Positions 43,065 to 52,383 of a DNA stretch of 64,000 nt are shown piece after piece; position 1 is the first letter of the stretch, and the number at the start of each line of letters is the position of its first letter. This DNA is from Bacillota bacterium (GTDB lineage: Bacteria; Bacillota; Clostridia; Saccharofermentanales; Saccharofermentanaceae), in NCBI GenBank assembly GCA_023397475.1, contig JAEWUD010000012.1, positions 62,001-126,000 on the forward strand. Direction: 5' to 3'. The notes under the pieces were generated by a model. It was not told the origin of the DNA and made no database searches. It saw only the letters and a list, made by a program, of their open reading frames with translations. Made by a program: the position numbers and the translations under genes.

Positions 43065-44615
43065 ATGCCTGAATGGTTACAAAGAGCAATCTTCTACGAG
43101 ATCTACCCGCAATCCTTCTGTGACGGAAACGGCGACGGCATCGGCGACATCCGGGGGATGCGTTCGAAACTCGGCTATATCCGCGATCTCGGCGCCGACG
43201 CGATCTGGCTGAATCCGATTTTCGATTCGCCTTTCATGGATGCCGGGTATGACGTGCGCGACTACACGAAGGTCGCGCCGAGGTACGGCACGAACGAAGA
43301 ACTGATCGAATTTTTCGCGGAGGCACATCGCGTGGGAATCCGCGTTCTTCTCGATCTCGTTCCTGGACATACCTCTAATGAGCATCCCTGGTTTCTGCAA
43401 AGCTCGAGCGCGTCTCCGAACGAGATGTCCGGTCGTTACATATGGACGGACAGCGTCTGGGAAGCCCCGCCGCAGTATAAGTTTGTCTGCGGAATGTTCG
43501 AACGCGACGGGAACAGCATGGTGAATTTCTTCAGTTCACAACCCGCGCTGAACTACGGGTTCCGTGAGATCACGCACCCCTGGCAGTGTCCGCCGGACCA
43601 CGCGGACGCGCTTGCGACGCGTGAAGCGATCAAGGACGTCATGCGCTTCTGGCTCAATGCCGGTTGCGACGGGTTTCGAGTCGATATGGCGGATTCTCTT
43701 ATCAAGAACGACGAGGACAAGACGGCGACATCCGTCGTCTGGCAGGACATCCGTGCTATGCTCGACAGAGATTACCCCGAAGCGGCATTGATTTCCGAGT
43801 GGAGTTGTCCGCAACGCGCGATTCCGGCGGGATTCCATGCCGATTTTTATCTGGATCATGTCGGCAAGGGCTATCATCGTGTTTTTCGCGCGGTCGACTC
43901 CGTTACGCGCAAACCGCAGGGGTATTTCGCGAGGGAAGGGCGGAACGGCTTCCGACAGTTCGCCGCGGAATTTATGGAGGATTATCTCGCCGTTCACGAG
44001 AAGGGCTACATCAGCTTGATCTCCGGAAATCACGATACGCCTCGCCTCGCGAAGTTCCTGTCACCGGAGGAACGTAAACTTGCGTTCTTCTTCCTTCTGA
44101 CCATGCCCGGCGTTCCGTTCATCTATTACGGCGATGAGGTCGGGATGCGCTATGTCGAGGGATTGCCAAGCAAAGAGGGAGGATACCAGAGAACCGGCTC
44201 CCGCACGCCGATGCAATGGGATGATACCGTGAACCGTGGCTTCTCGACGGCGCCCGGGGATCAACTATACTTACCGGTCGATCCGGATCCGCAGTCGCCC
44301 GATGTCCGATCGGCCGAGGCCGACCCGGAGTCGCTCCTGTGGACGGTGCGACGAGTTGCCGCGCTTCGAAGACAGGAGCCGGAGCTGCAATCCAACAAAG
44401 ACTTCGCGTTCCTTACCTGGCCTGCGCATGGGGAACCGCTTGTCTTCCGCAGAGGAAGCCTCTACATCGCGATCCATCCGGGAGAGAGCCCTGCCGACGT
44501 TATCCTGCCGCATTCGGCAGAACAGATCTTCGTCCTGGGCCAAGATCCGGTGATTGACCTCGACAAGGTTCGCCTCGCGCCGGGCAGCGCCGTCGTTCTT
44601 CGACAGGTTGTTTGA
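43065..44615 (+). CDS. GH13 family glucosidase/amylase
   Basis: 516 aa. The (beta/alpha)8 barrel begins A-I-F-Y-E-I-Y-P-Q-S-F-C-D-G-N-G-D-G. Catalytic residues: Asp in G-F-R-V-D-M-A-D, Glu in L-I-S-E-W-S and His-Asp in S-G-N-H-D-T-P-R. No signal peptide, so it acts inside the cell on imported alpha-glucans or oligosaccharides. Subfamily (alpha-glucosidase, amylase or trehalose-type) cannot be fixed without alignment. Strong AAGGAGGG ribosome site. Confidence 0.9.
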   Translation: MPEWLQRAIFYEIYPQSFCDGNGDGIGDIRGMRSKLGYIRDLGADAIWLNPIFDSPFMDAGYDVRDYTKVAPRYGTNEELIEFFAEAHRVGIRVLLDLVPGHTSNEHPWFLQSSSASPNEMSGRYIWTDSVWEAPPQYKFVCGMFERDGNSMVNFFSSQPALNYGFREITHPWQCPPDHADALATREAIKDVMRFWLNAGCDGFRVDMADSLIKNDEDKTATSVVWQDIRAMLDRDYPEAALISEWSCPQRAIPAGFHADFYLDHVGKGYHRVFRAVDSVTRKPQGYFAREGRNGFRQFAAEFMEDYLAVHEKGYISLISGNHDTPRLAKFLSPEERKLAFFFLLTMPGVPFIYYGDEVGMRYVEGLPSKEGGYQRTGSRTPMQWDDTVNRGFSTAPGDQLYLPVDPDPQSPDVRSAEADPESLLWTVRRVAALRRQEPELQSNKDFAFLTWPAHGEPLVFRRGSLYIAIHPGESPADVILPHSAEQIFVLGQDPVIDLDKVRLAPGSAVVLRQVV

Positions 44616-44629
44616 CTTCGGGCGGAGGA

Positions 44630-46174
44630 TCAGATGCGATAGCCCCGCTTCTCGAGAAATTCTCCGAAGCTGTCCTCCAGACGCATCAGGTGCCCATCCT
44701 CGAAAAGCAACACCTTGTCACAGATACGCTTCAGAAAATACACGTCGTGTGATGCGATGAGAAGCGTCCCGGGATACTCGGACAGGGTTTCCTCGAGCCG
44801 CTCGCGCATCGGAAGATCCAGATGGTTCGTCGGCTCGTCCAGGATCATCAGGTCGCGACGCATCAGGATCGGTTCGGCAAGAAGGACTCGCATCTGTTCG
44901 CCGAAGCTTAATGTACAGAGAGACTGCTCAAGTAACTTCGTCGTAAGTCCCATATGCGTCAGTATCGCCCGTGCGGAACCGTCGACGCGGCCGACCACGC
45001 TCGTCAAGTAGGATAACGCACTCCCGGTTTGGGTGAATCCGGTAAAGGTCTGCGGCAGGATAAAGGGCGTGACGGAGGAGGAGAGACGGACCTGTCCTTC
45101 CTCCGCGGGGAAGCCTTCGGTAATCATGCGAAGCAAAGTGCTCTTGCCGGCTCCGTTCGCGCCCCAGAGTGCCACATGCTCGCCGCGCAGCACGCCGAAC
45201 CCGTCGCTCTCGAAAAGCCGATTTCCGCCGACCGAAACGCGCAAAGGCGTCGCCTCAAGAATCCGGCGACCTCGCCCGACTTCCCCTGCGATGGCAAACC
45301 GGACGGACTTCTCCTCCCGGGGGCTGTCGCCGATTTGTTCGATGCCTCGTTCCAGCCGCTTGATGTCGCTCTTGATCTTCTTGTCCATCATCTTGGCCTT
45401 CTTGCGCTTGAACTCCTTCTTACCCATCGTGTTGCCGCTTCGGTCTTTCTCGGTGGATTCGCGATGCGCTTTCTCGGACCAGCCGCGAAGCCGCGCGATG
45501 GCATCCTCAATGCGGTCGCGTTCCTTGATACCTTCTTCGTAGCGGTGTACGGCGGCGTGAAATCTCCGCTCGCGTTCGACCCGGTATTCGGAATAATTCC
45601 CTTCATAATCGGACACCTTGCCGTCCTCGAGCGCAAGAATTCGGGAGACTGACCGGTCGAGGAAATACCGGTCGTGCGAGACGACAATGACCGTTCCCGG
45701 ATAATCTTCCAGGAGTTCAATAATTCTCTCGATGCCGTCGAGATCCAGATGATTGGTCGGCTCGTCCAGCAGAAGAATCTTCGGTTTTTTCGCGAGAAGA
45801 AGTGCGAGCGCAAGCTTCGTGCGTTCGCCGCCCGAAAGTCCCGCAAGTTCCGGGTTGCCGTCGAGGTCAATCTGCAGCATCTTGAGGTAGCGCCGGGCTT
45901 CGCCGGGAATCCCGTCTCGCGCAAGCAGGAACAAAGTATCATCTTGCAACGCGTCCTGTGCGAGCATAGCGGTAGAGGAGAGTAAGGGTAAGCGGAGGGC
46001 GCCGGCATCCGGGGCAAGTTGTCCGCCGATAATGCGAAGCAGCGTTGATTTTCCGCTGCCGTTCGCGCCGACCAGACCAATCCGTTCTCCCTCTTCGACA
46101 GAGAAGGTGACATCCAGTAGTACATCGTTCTCGCGATACGCGGAACGGATATGTTTGCATTCGATTTGTGTCAT
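44630..46174 (-). CDS. ABC-F ATPase (ribosome-associated, probably antibiotic-protection type)
   Basis: 514 aa with two ABC domains: G-A-N-G-S-G-K-S-T/L-S-G-G-E-R and G-A-N-G-A-G-K-S-T/L-S-F-G-E-Q, both followed by L-D-E-P-T-N-H-L-D. There are no membrane helices. The linker carries W-S-E-K-A-H-R-E-S-T-E and a Lys-rich helix (K-K-E-F-K-R-K-K-A-K), as in Lsa/Vga/VmlR-type ribosome protection proteins. A leader with a short reading frame and a terminator just before the gene supports antibiotic-inducible control. Which drug is unknown. Confidence 0.88.
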   Translation of the reverse strand: MTQIECKHIRSAYRENDVLLDVTFSVEEGERIGLVGANGSGKSTLLRIIGGQLAPDAGALRLPLLSSTAMLAQDALQDDTLFLLARDGIPGEARRYLKMLQIDLDGNPELAGLSGGERTKLALALLLAKKPKILLLDEPTNHLDLDGIERIIELLEDYPGTVIVVSHDRYFLDRSVSRILALEDGKVSDYEGNYSEYRVERERRFHAAVHRYEEGIKERDRIEDAIARLRGWSEKAHRESTEKDRSGNTMGKKEFKRKKAKMMDKKIKSDIKRLERGIEQIGDSPREEKSVRFAIAGEVGRGRRILEATPLRVSVGGNRLFESDGFGVLRGEHVALWGANGAGKSTLLRMITEGFPAEEGQVRLSSSVTPFILPQTFTGFTQTGSALSYLTSVVGRVDGSARAILTHMGLTTKLLEQSLCTLSFGEQMRVLLAEPILMRRDLMILDEPTNHLDLPMRERLEETLSEYPGTLLIASHDVYFLKRICDKVLLFEDGHLMRLEDSFGEFLEKRGYRI

Positions 46175-46189
46175 AAGACCTCCAACACG

Positions 46190-46216
46190 AAAAAAATCCC
46201 GCCGTTACGGCGGGAT
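46190..46216 (-). terminator. Attenuator terminator directly before the ABC-F gene
   Basis: On the minus strand ATCCCGCCG pairs perfectly with CGGCGGGAT around a TAA loop and is followed by T7. The U-run ends six bases before the GGAGG of the ABC-F gene, so this hairpin would stop transcription before the gene unless an alternative fold forms. A GGGGCGG tract at 46261-46267 could pair with the left arm. Confidence 0.85.
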
Positions 46217-46360
46217 TTCTGTCGATTCATGATCAAAAGCAAGGTAGCGTGAAAAACGCTCCGCCCCTATTCCCATAATCGAATCATAACCATTCGCCGA
46301 ACGACGAACGCTCCGTTCTCCGGTTCTTACCGAGACAGGCGCGCAGCCGATGTTCCTATG

Positions 46361-46381
46361 TCAGCGAACGGTATTCTTCAT
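46361..46381 (-). CDS. Possible six-residue leader peptide upstream of the ABC-F gene
   Basis: ATG-AAG-AAT-ACC-GTT-CGC-TGA encodes M-K-N-T-V-R. GGAGG stands eight bases before the ATG. Short leader peptides on which a drug-bound ribosome stalls are known for many antibiotic resistance genes, including ABC-F genes. Whether this one is translated is unproven. Confidence 0.5.
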   Translation of the reverse strand: MKNTVR

Positions 46382-46478
46382 GGGTGTGGCCTCCATTGAC
46401 GGTGAGATTCGACGCATCGTCACAGACGTTGCTCGTGAGACAATCGTATCATATCTTTGTTCGGGAGAAAAGGGGAGA

Positions 46479-47969
46479 CTATGCCAGAAGCGCTTTAATC
46501 GCGTCAGCCGCCGCCTGATCCTCCTGTGCCAGTTCATGAATCATAGCGACGGCCTTCTCGCGAACTTCCTTCTCGAAAAGAAGTTCGATCCCCTCCGCGT
46601 CATTCTTGTTGTGATGCAGCGCGCTGATCTTCTGACTGATCTCGAATTCCTTCATGAAGTGCGAAGACGCCTTCTCCGCCAGCCGGGCTTTGTCACTCTC
46701 TCTGGACTTCTCGAATTCGCCGGCGACATAGCGGAGGTAGTATCCGGCGTAGGCGCGGCCTTCACTCGTCATCGTCAGAGCGTCGTTGTGACACATCAAA
46801 CGGTCAAATCGTTCCGGCATGGGAAGCCCTTCCGGGAATTCACAATCATCGGCAAGTTTAGAAGCCCAGAGCTTGTAGGCATCCTGCCCGCCGGCAAATA
46901 CGCCGACGGAGTTCGTCGTAAGTATAGACAGTGCGTTACGGAGGATCTCACCGGGATCGCCCCAGGGTTCTTCCTTCTCTCCGACCGACATCAACATGGT
47001 GGTAAAGGAATTCTCCCACCACGCGTCCGTAACGAAATACCCGGAAGCATCGATCGTATGAGATCCGGCGAACTCGCCCATCTCCTGGAAGAAATTCCAT
47101 CCGAGCAAGGTCCGGCCGCCATCCCTGTAACCGGTGACAACGCAGGCTTCCGGCGGACCGATGATGCCGAGCGCGATCACAGGACGACCCTCGTCGATCT
47201 CCTTGCGAATAAAGGTCATGAAACCTTCCTTATCGGAATCCTCGCGTCGAAGGAAGCTATAGCTTCGACCGGCGGCACGGAATGCCCGCTCAAAGGCTTC
47301 GGTCGGCGATTCGTAGATGAAACAAACATCGACGTTACCCCCGTCCCAGATCTCGCGATTCCAGCGAAGCCGAAATGCCGCGCCCGTCGCGGCCATGAGA
47401 TAACAGTAGTCAATTTCCTGACCCATATAGTTCAATACAGTTCGAAGACACGATGGGAACGGTGTAACCTCTTCATAACAGTAATGTACTTTGCGAACCC
47501 CGTAGAGAATGCAGGCGTCCGCTTCTTTTCTCATTTCCTTATCCATCATCCATACCTCCATAGACCTGTGTCCGTTTGACAGAGGATCTTCCAGAATGGC
47601 AGGTCCGTAAATACCCATTGCGATCTTTTTTCTCCCGACCTTATGACCCATCTGTCGGAATTCCGACGGATTCAATCCGGTAACGCGGCAGAAAGACCTC
47701 GTAAACGTATCGGGATTCGAGAAACCCATCGACATCGCGACATCGAGGGCAGATCGCCTCGTATGCGCCAACTCGAAAGCTGCATTCGCGACGCGCCGGG
47801 ACAGGATATACTTACCGATCGGCTGACGTACATTCTGCCTGAAAACATCCCGAAGGTGCGGGTACGAGACTCGCATGTTCCGCTCCAAGTCCGCCGGACG
47901 AATATTCTCGTCCAGGTGCGCTTCGATATACGATAATACGGCGTGAGTCAAACTGGAATAATCTTGCAT
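46479..47969 (-). CDS. AraC-family regulator with BtrH-like C-terminal domain
   Basis: 496 aa. The N-terminal 110 residues hold two helix-turn-helix motifs of the AraC type (A-L-D-V-A-M-S-M-G-F-S-N-P-D-T-F-T-R-S-F). The large C-terminus (about 150-400) resembles the BtrH N-terminal fold: P-S-C-L-R-T-V-L-N-Y-M-G, A-T-G-A-A-F-R-L-R-W-N and G-R-P-V-I-A-L-G, a papain-like fold that may bind a ligand. DNA binding at the N-terminus is less common. It lies on the same strand directly upstream of the ABC-F leader and might control it. Confidence 0.85.
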   Translation of the reverse strand: MQDYSSLTHAVLSYIEAHLDENIRPADLERNMRVSYPHLRDVFRQNVRQPIGKYILSRRVANAAFELAHTRRSALDVAMSMGFSNPDTFTRSFCRVTGLNPSEFRQMGHKVGRKKIAMGIYGPAILEDPLSNGHRSMEVWMMDKEMRKEADACILYGVRKVHYCYEEVTPFPSCLRTVLNYMGQEIDYCYLMAATGAAFRLRWNREIWDGGNVDVCFIYESPTEAFERAFRAAGRSYSFLRREDSDKEGFMTFIRKEIDEGRPVIALGIIGPPEACVVTGYRDGGRTLLGWNFFQEMGEFAGSHTIDASGYFVTDAWWENSFTTMLMSVGEKEEPWGDPGEILRNALSILTTNSVGVFAGGQDAYKLWASKLADDCEFPEGLPMPERFDRLMCHNDALTMTSEGRAYAGYYLRYVAGEFEKSRESDKARLAEKASSHFMKEFEISQKISALHHNKNDAEGIELLFEKEVREKAVAMIHELAQEDQAAADAIKALLA

Positions 47970-48111
47970 ACGCCACGGCTTCCTTCTTCATCATTCTTGG
48001 TTCATCATCCGGATGACATCATAAGTGTAGCGAAAAAATACAAACGTGACTCGACGATTTTGCGGATGTCATGTGGTTTCAACATTGCCTTCGAGAATCC
48101 AACGCGCTCGG
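47970..48111. other. Short intergenic stretch before the hairpin array
   Basis: No feature other than the upstream part of the AraC-type gene leader was seen. Confidence 0.4.
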
Positions 48112-48470
48112 GTTATGGGCGAAAAGGCCCACATCGCTCGATTTCGCCCATACTCCGCTTCGACACTTTATGGGCGAAACCGACCTCGACTATCCATTTC
48201 GCCCATAACCTGCCTTCCCGCAACGCTTCCCAATCCCCCGGTTTATGGGCGAAAAGGCCCACATCGCTCGATTTCGCCCAGACTCCTCTTCGCCACTTTA
48301 TGGGCGAAACCGACCTCGACTATCCATTTCGCCCATAATCTGACTTCCCACTACGCTTCTCAATCCTCCGGTTTATGGGCGAAAAGGCCCGCATCGCTCG
48401 ATTTCGCCCAGACTCCTCTTCGCCACATTATGGGCGAAACCGACCTCGACTATCCATTTCGCCCATAATC
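48112..48470. repeat. Tandem array of a 130-bp unit with two hairpins each
   Basis: TATGGGC boxes occur at 48114, 48244 and 48374 (period exactly 130) and at 48169, 48299 and 48429 (offset 55). Each unit has two hairpins of form TATGGGCGAAA-N17-TTTCGCCCATA; loop sequences differ between the two hairpins but are conserved between units. Right arms of the first hairpin are changed to CCCAGA in units two and three. Because 130 is not a multiple of three the open frames shift and the long frames here are not genes. Confidence 0.9.
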
Positions 48471-48741
48471 AGTCACCCATTCACGAGTCCATATCACCAC
48501 AAGCCATATTTCGCCAAGGCCATTTCAAGTAATAGACTATGTGCTTCTCAATATTTCAAATGTCGCCAAACAGTAGAACCATTTTTCGAGAATACTTGTT
48601 AAATTACTGCCTTCTTACCGACGCGATGTTGGATTAGTTTTCCTGGTAAGCTGGGGTTTTGGGACAACCCTTTTAGGTCTTTTCGTGATATGATGAGTGT
48701 ATAGATATTTTCGTTGTGTATTACAAGAAAGTGAGGTTCAT
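48471..48741. other. AT-rich spacer before the ferritin gene
   Basis: No gene seen. A promoter is expected near 48690 (GATATGATG), but no clear -35 box is present. Confidence 0.4.
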
Positions 48742-49254
48742 ATGTTGGATGCGAGTATTACCAAGCTGTTAAATGAACAGATCAATAAGGAGTTTTTCTC
48801 GGCATATCTTTATCTGGATATGGCCGGCTACTATGAGAATCAGAACCTTGCGGGCTTTGCGAACTGGTTTGTTGTTCAGGCACAGGAAGAACGCGATCAC
48901 GCGATGCTTTTCCGTCAGTATTTGCTGAATAACGGCGAGGTTGTCGAGTTGACGGCGATTGATACGCCGACGATCGCCTATAAGAACTTCCGCGAGCCGC
49001 TGGTCAAGTCCTTTGAGCACGAACGCTTCGTGACGGCTTCGATCAATACGATCTATGATGCCGCTCTGAAGACCAAGGACTTCCGTACAGTGCAGTTCCT
49101 CGACTGGTTCGTGAAGGAGCAGGGGGAAGAGGAGAAGAACGCGGATGACAATATCAAGAAGTACGACCTCTTTGGAGGAGATCCGAAGAGCCTGTTCATG
49201 CTGGATAACGAGATGAAGACGCGTGTCTACAATCCGCCGAGTCTCGTCCTGTAA
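48742..49254 (+). CDS. ftnA: Ferritin (non-haem, bacterial FtnA-type)
   Basis: About 170 aa from M-L-D-A-S behind GTGAGG. Ferroxidase ligands: Glu in L-N-E-Q-I-N-K-E-F-F-S-A-Y, E-E-R-D-H-A in helix B and E-Q-G-E-E-E-K-N in helix D. A 24-mer shell storing iron is expected. It lies a few kilobases from an FetAB exporter, so storage and efflux of iron are both encoded here. Terminator follows. Confidence 0.93.
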   Translation: MLDASITKLLNEQINKEFFSAYLYLDMAGYYENQNLAGFANWFVVQAQEERDHAMLFRQYLLNNGEVVELTAIDTPTIAYKNFREPLVKSFEHERFVTASINTIYDAALKTKDFRTVQFLDWFVKEQGEEEKNADDNIKKYDLFGGDPKSLFMLDNEMKTRVYNPPSLVL

Positions 49255-49324
49255 GGTTTGTAGTGCACGGAGCATTTCCTTGTGAAGATTTCATCATAAT
49301 GATCCTGTTTGCAGTTACCCGGAA

Positions 49325-49366
49325 GGGGCTGTCTCGAAGCGAGAGTTTCTGAGACAGCCCCTTTTC
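49325..49366 (+). terminator. Intrinsic terminator after ferritin
   Basis: GGGGCTGTCTC pairs with GAGACAGCCCC with an inner stem, followed by TTTT. Confidence 0.9.
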
Positions 49367-49789
49367 TTATGTTGCGGGTCAAGTTCTCTCAGAAGATATT
49401 GATTCATCCGCCGGTGCGGCATGACAGCATAGGAAGCAGTTCGCCGAAAATACTCGAAAATACACAATTATTTTCGAAATATAAAAAATACTATACAAAA
49501 TATCTAGTAAACATGTTACAATACCGTTCATTGTACAGAACAGATTTGCCGGGAAAATGGTTATCCACTCGAGAGAGTTCGAGATCATCGTGTTCCACCT
49601 GTTTCTGCATGTGTAACAAAAACTTGAGGACGCTCGTATAGGATATGTTTGAGATTTTGAACCAAAACTTTGCGTTCTCATGGGAAGTAATTCCCTCAGC
49701 TCTTGCGTCAACTTGGCGCACTTCAAATACATACAACCGGGACTGACATAAGGTAGATATAAGAACCTAAAAAAGGAAGGTAGAAACAA
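49367..49789. other. Intergenic leader of the surface protein gene
   Basis: About 420 bases without a gene. Notable: CGAAAATAC twice in direct repeat (49445 and 49455), an ATTTTCGAAAT palindrome (49470), and a TATACA box at about 49492. The rest is a long leader with no recognised riboswitch. Ribosome site AAAGGAAGG precedes 49790. Confidence 0.5.
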
Positions 49790-52357
49790 ATGAACAAGAA
49801 GCTGATCACAAAAATGGGGGGAATCATTCTCAGTGTCGCAATGGCAATGAGCATTCCTATGGTTCCGACGGCGGTTGGACTCTCCTCGGTTCTTCTCGCG
49901 GAAGAGCAGACAACTGCTTCGACGGAGATGATTCCGGAAGAATCCGATCCGAAAACAATTCCGACAGAACTTGAGCCGCAATCGCAAGAGACGGTTCCCG
50001 GAGAGGCTACTTCTGAGGAGACGACACCCGCAATCGAAGTCGCGGCAGAAGTAACTTTGCCTGTATCGGAGGAGACAACTCCATCTGAGAGTGCTACATT
50101 GCCCACAGAAATGAACGAACTGCTACCGACGTTGGAAGAATCCGTCACAGATCCGGTGACGGCATTTGTTAATCGTTGTTATCAGATCGCTCTCGGACGC
50201 ACAGCTGATGCGGGAGGAAGAGAGTATTGGAGATCGGGTCTTGCAAATCACAGCAAAACAGCGATCGAGACAGCTTATGGATTCCTCTTCAGCACGGAAT
50301 ACACGACGAAAAACTCGTCGAATGAGGCGTTTGTCAACGATCTGTACCGACTGATGCTGGGTCGTAACGCAGATCCTACGGGAAAAGCGAACTGGCTCTC
50401 GGAACTATCGAAAGGTTCGAGCCGCCAGCAGGTCTTTGCAGGCTTTGCGAATTCCGTTGAGTTCCGTGGTATCTGTGATTCCTATGGTATAGTACAGGGC
50501 TATTATTCTGCGTCATTTCCGCTGGATAAGAGTTCCCTCATCACGGCCTTTGCCGTTCGCATGTACACCGAGTGCCTGGGTCGCGACGGTGACAACGCCG
50601 GCATCTCGAACTGGACGAGACAGTTGATCGAGGGCAATAACACAGGCGTCGGCGTGGCGTACGGTTTTTTCTTCAGCCCGGAGTTCTTAGGGATGGAGTT
50701 AACACCCGTCGTGTATGTGGATCATTTGTACGGGGCCCTGCTCGGCCGATCCGCGGATGCGGGTGGTCTTCGATACTGGGAGCTGAAGCTCAAGAACGGC
50801 GAATCGATGGAGTCGGTTTTCGCGGGCTTCGCAAACTCTGTGGAATTCATGGCGATTTGTAGCGCCTATGGCATTTCGCGCGGCTCCTATACTGCTCCGA
50901 CGCAGAACACACATCTGGCTGCACCGGATCCGGAACTTCTCGAGAACGACGTGGATATTTACGCGTTGCAGGTCGAACATCAGCAGTACACCACGATCGC
51001 ACCCGAGCTTCCGCAGTCGGTCAAAATTCCGCTCATCGGAAATCATGGAACTCCGGTATACGAAGTCGAAGGCTTGGAGATCGTGCAGGTCGACGCCAAC
51101 GGTGTTGTAACTCCGAAACAAGTTACCTACTATTGGGTACAAGAAGGGGGTGGCGCGTGGGCAACAACGGATCCTACCGGCCTGGACTATGATTATACGA
51201 CCCAGGAATATGTGTTCGGCACGGTAGATATCAGGATTGAGGTAGACGGATATACGCTCTGGTATACGGTAGAGTTGTGGGATTACGCGTTGTGGCAGAC
51301 GATCGAGGAAGTTGGTGCCTTTATCGCAAGCTCGATCAACGATTCGATGACAACGCGCCAGAAAGTTGAAGCAGTCTTGACGTATGTCGCGGGCTTCGGT
51401 TATGACCCCGATCTTTCGCTACTCGAAGAAGTGATCATCAGCGGCAAAGGAAACGAGTACGCCAAAATTATGTTGGCTCGTTTCATACTTCGGGACATGG
51501 GCATCGCATGCCGCGAAGTATATCACGACAATAATGCGGAGAATCCTTATGATCTGTATGTCGATATTGATGGCAACACATTCTCCGCTATTTTCGGCGC
51601 TGCGACAGATCCGGTCGGACACTATGAGCTCGAAGCTGTGGAGAAATTTACCTTCTATGACGGCGGCAACGGAGATAGCATCCTGTATAGCTACAACGGC
51701 TTTGAAGAGGTCGTGACCATTCCTGCCACAGCAGACGGTAAACCAGTAACGAGGATTGATGACTTTGCCTTCTCAAGCAATGATTATGTTCTTGAAGTCA
51801 CGATCCCTTCCTCGGTACAGAGGATTGGAAACAGCGCGTTCCGGGACTGTTATCAACTGACCGATGTCACGATCTCCGGAACATCGCTTACCGAGATCGG
51901 TATGGAAGCTTTCTGCAATTGTTTTTCGATGGAAACAATTACAATTCCTAACAGCCTGACAACAATTGGAGATAACGCTTTCAATTCCTGCAGTAAACTT
52001 ACATCGATCAACCTTCCCGATGCGATCGAGTATATCGGAGTAGCGACATTCCTCGGTTGTGAATCGTTGACAAGTCTGGTTTTGCCGGAGAACCTTAAGG
52101 AAATCGGCAACAGTGCTTTCTGCTACTGTACACTTCTCACACAAGTCAGGATTCCCGATAAAGTAACAAAAATCGGCGGATATGCCTTTTCGAGTTGCAT
52201 CAACCTTACGAAAATAATCATTCCGCCTACCGTGACAACGATCGAGGCAGACGCCTTCCTGGACTGCAATTTGTTGACCATTAATGGAGCAACCGGGTCC
52301 GCGGCACATACCTACGCTGTGAACAACAGTATTCCGTTCAAGATTACGTCATTCTGA
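49790..52357 (+). CDS. Secreted DUF4214 and BspA-type leucine-rich-repeat protein
   Basis: 855 aa. Signal peptide to about residue 37. A Glu/Thr/Pro-rich linker (about 40-115) is followed by four DUF4214 units (about 120-360) with the pattern Y-x3-L-G-R-x-A-D-x2-G and F-A-N-S-V-E-F. Next comes a middle domain with a transglutaminase-like trace at about 515-620 (T-R-Q-K-V-E-A-V-L-T-Y-V), lacking a clear catalytic triad. From about 640 come BspA/LRR_5 repeats (I-G-N-S-A-F-R-D-C-Y-Q-L-T). No LPxTG or membrane anchor at the C-terminus. Likely cell-surface or secreted, in adhesion; function inferred from domain types. Confidence 0.85.
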   Translation: MNKKLITKMGGIILSVAMAMSIPMVPTAVGLSSVLLAEEQTTASTEMIPEESDPKTIPTELEPQSQETVPGEATSEETTPAIEVAAEVTLPVSEETTPSESATLPTEMNELLPTLEESVTDPVTAFVNRCYQIALGRTADAGGREYWRSGLANHSKTAIETAYGFLFSTEYTTKNSSNEAFVNDLYRLMLGRNADPTGKANWLSELSKGSSRQQVFAGFANSVEFRGICDSYGIVQGYYSASFPLDKSSLITAFAVRMYTECLGRDGDNAGISNWTRQLIEGNNTGVGVAYGFFFSPEFLGMELTPVVYVDHLYGALLGRSADAGGLRYWELKLKNGESMESVFAGFANSVEFMAICSAYGISRGSYTAPTQNTHLAAPDPELLENDVDIYALQVEHQQYTTIAPELPQSVKIPLIGNHGTPVYEVEGLEIVQVDANGVVTPKQVTYYWVQEGGGAWATTDPTGLDYDYTTQEYVFGTVDIRIEVDGYTLWYTVELWDYALWQTIEEVGAFIASSINDSMTTRQKVEAVLTYVAGFGYDPDLSLLEEVIISGKGNEYAKIMLARFILRDMGIACREVYHDNNAENPYDLYVDIDGNTFSAIFGAATDPVGHYELEAVEKFTFYDGGNGDSILYSYNGFEEVVTIPATADGKPVTRIDDFAFSSNDYVLEVTIPSSVQRIGNSAFRDCYQLTDVTISGTSLTEIGMEAFCNCFSMETITIPNSLTTIGDNAFNSCSKLTSINLPDAIEYIGVATFLGCESLTSLVLPENLKEIGNSAFCYCTLLTQVRIPDKVTKIGGYAFSSCINLTKIIIPPTVTTIEADAFLDCNLLTINGATGSAAHTYAVNNSIPFKITSF

Positions 52358-52383
52358 GTTAGTCGATACTTATAATTCACGAA

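Larger units (their letters stand above)
46175..46478 (-). promoter_or_regulatory. Leader region of the ABC-F gene
   Basis: A 304-base gap between the AraC-type gene and the ABC-F gene, transcribed leftward. In order it holds a possible -10 box (TATGAT near 46455), a short reading frame with its own ribosome site at 46361, several small hairpins (for example AGCGT/ACGCT near 46255), a GGGGCGG tract and an intrinsic terminator at 46190. This is the layout of ribosome-mediated attenuation leaders. Confidence 0.65.

Noticed and set aside
47943..48602. Three open frames over the 130-bp array
   Set aside because: They are frame-shifted translations of the same non-coding repeat; the period is not a multiple of three and there are no ribosome sites.
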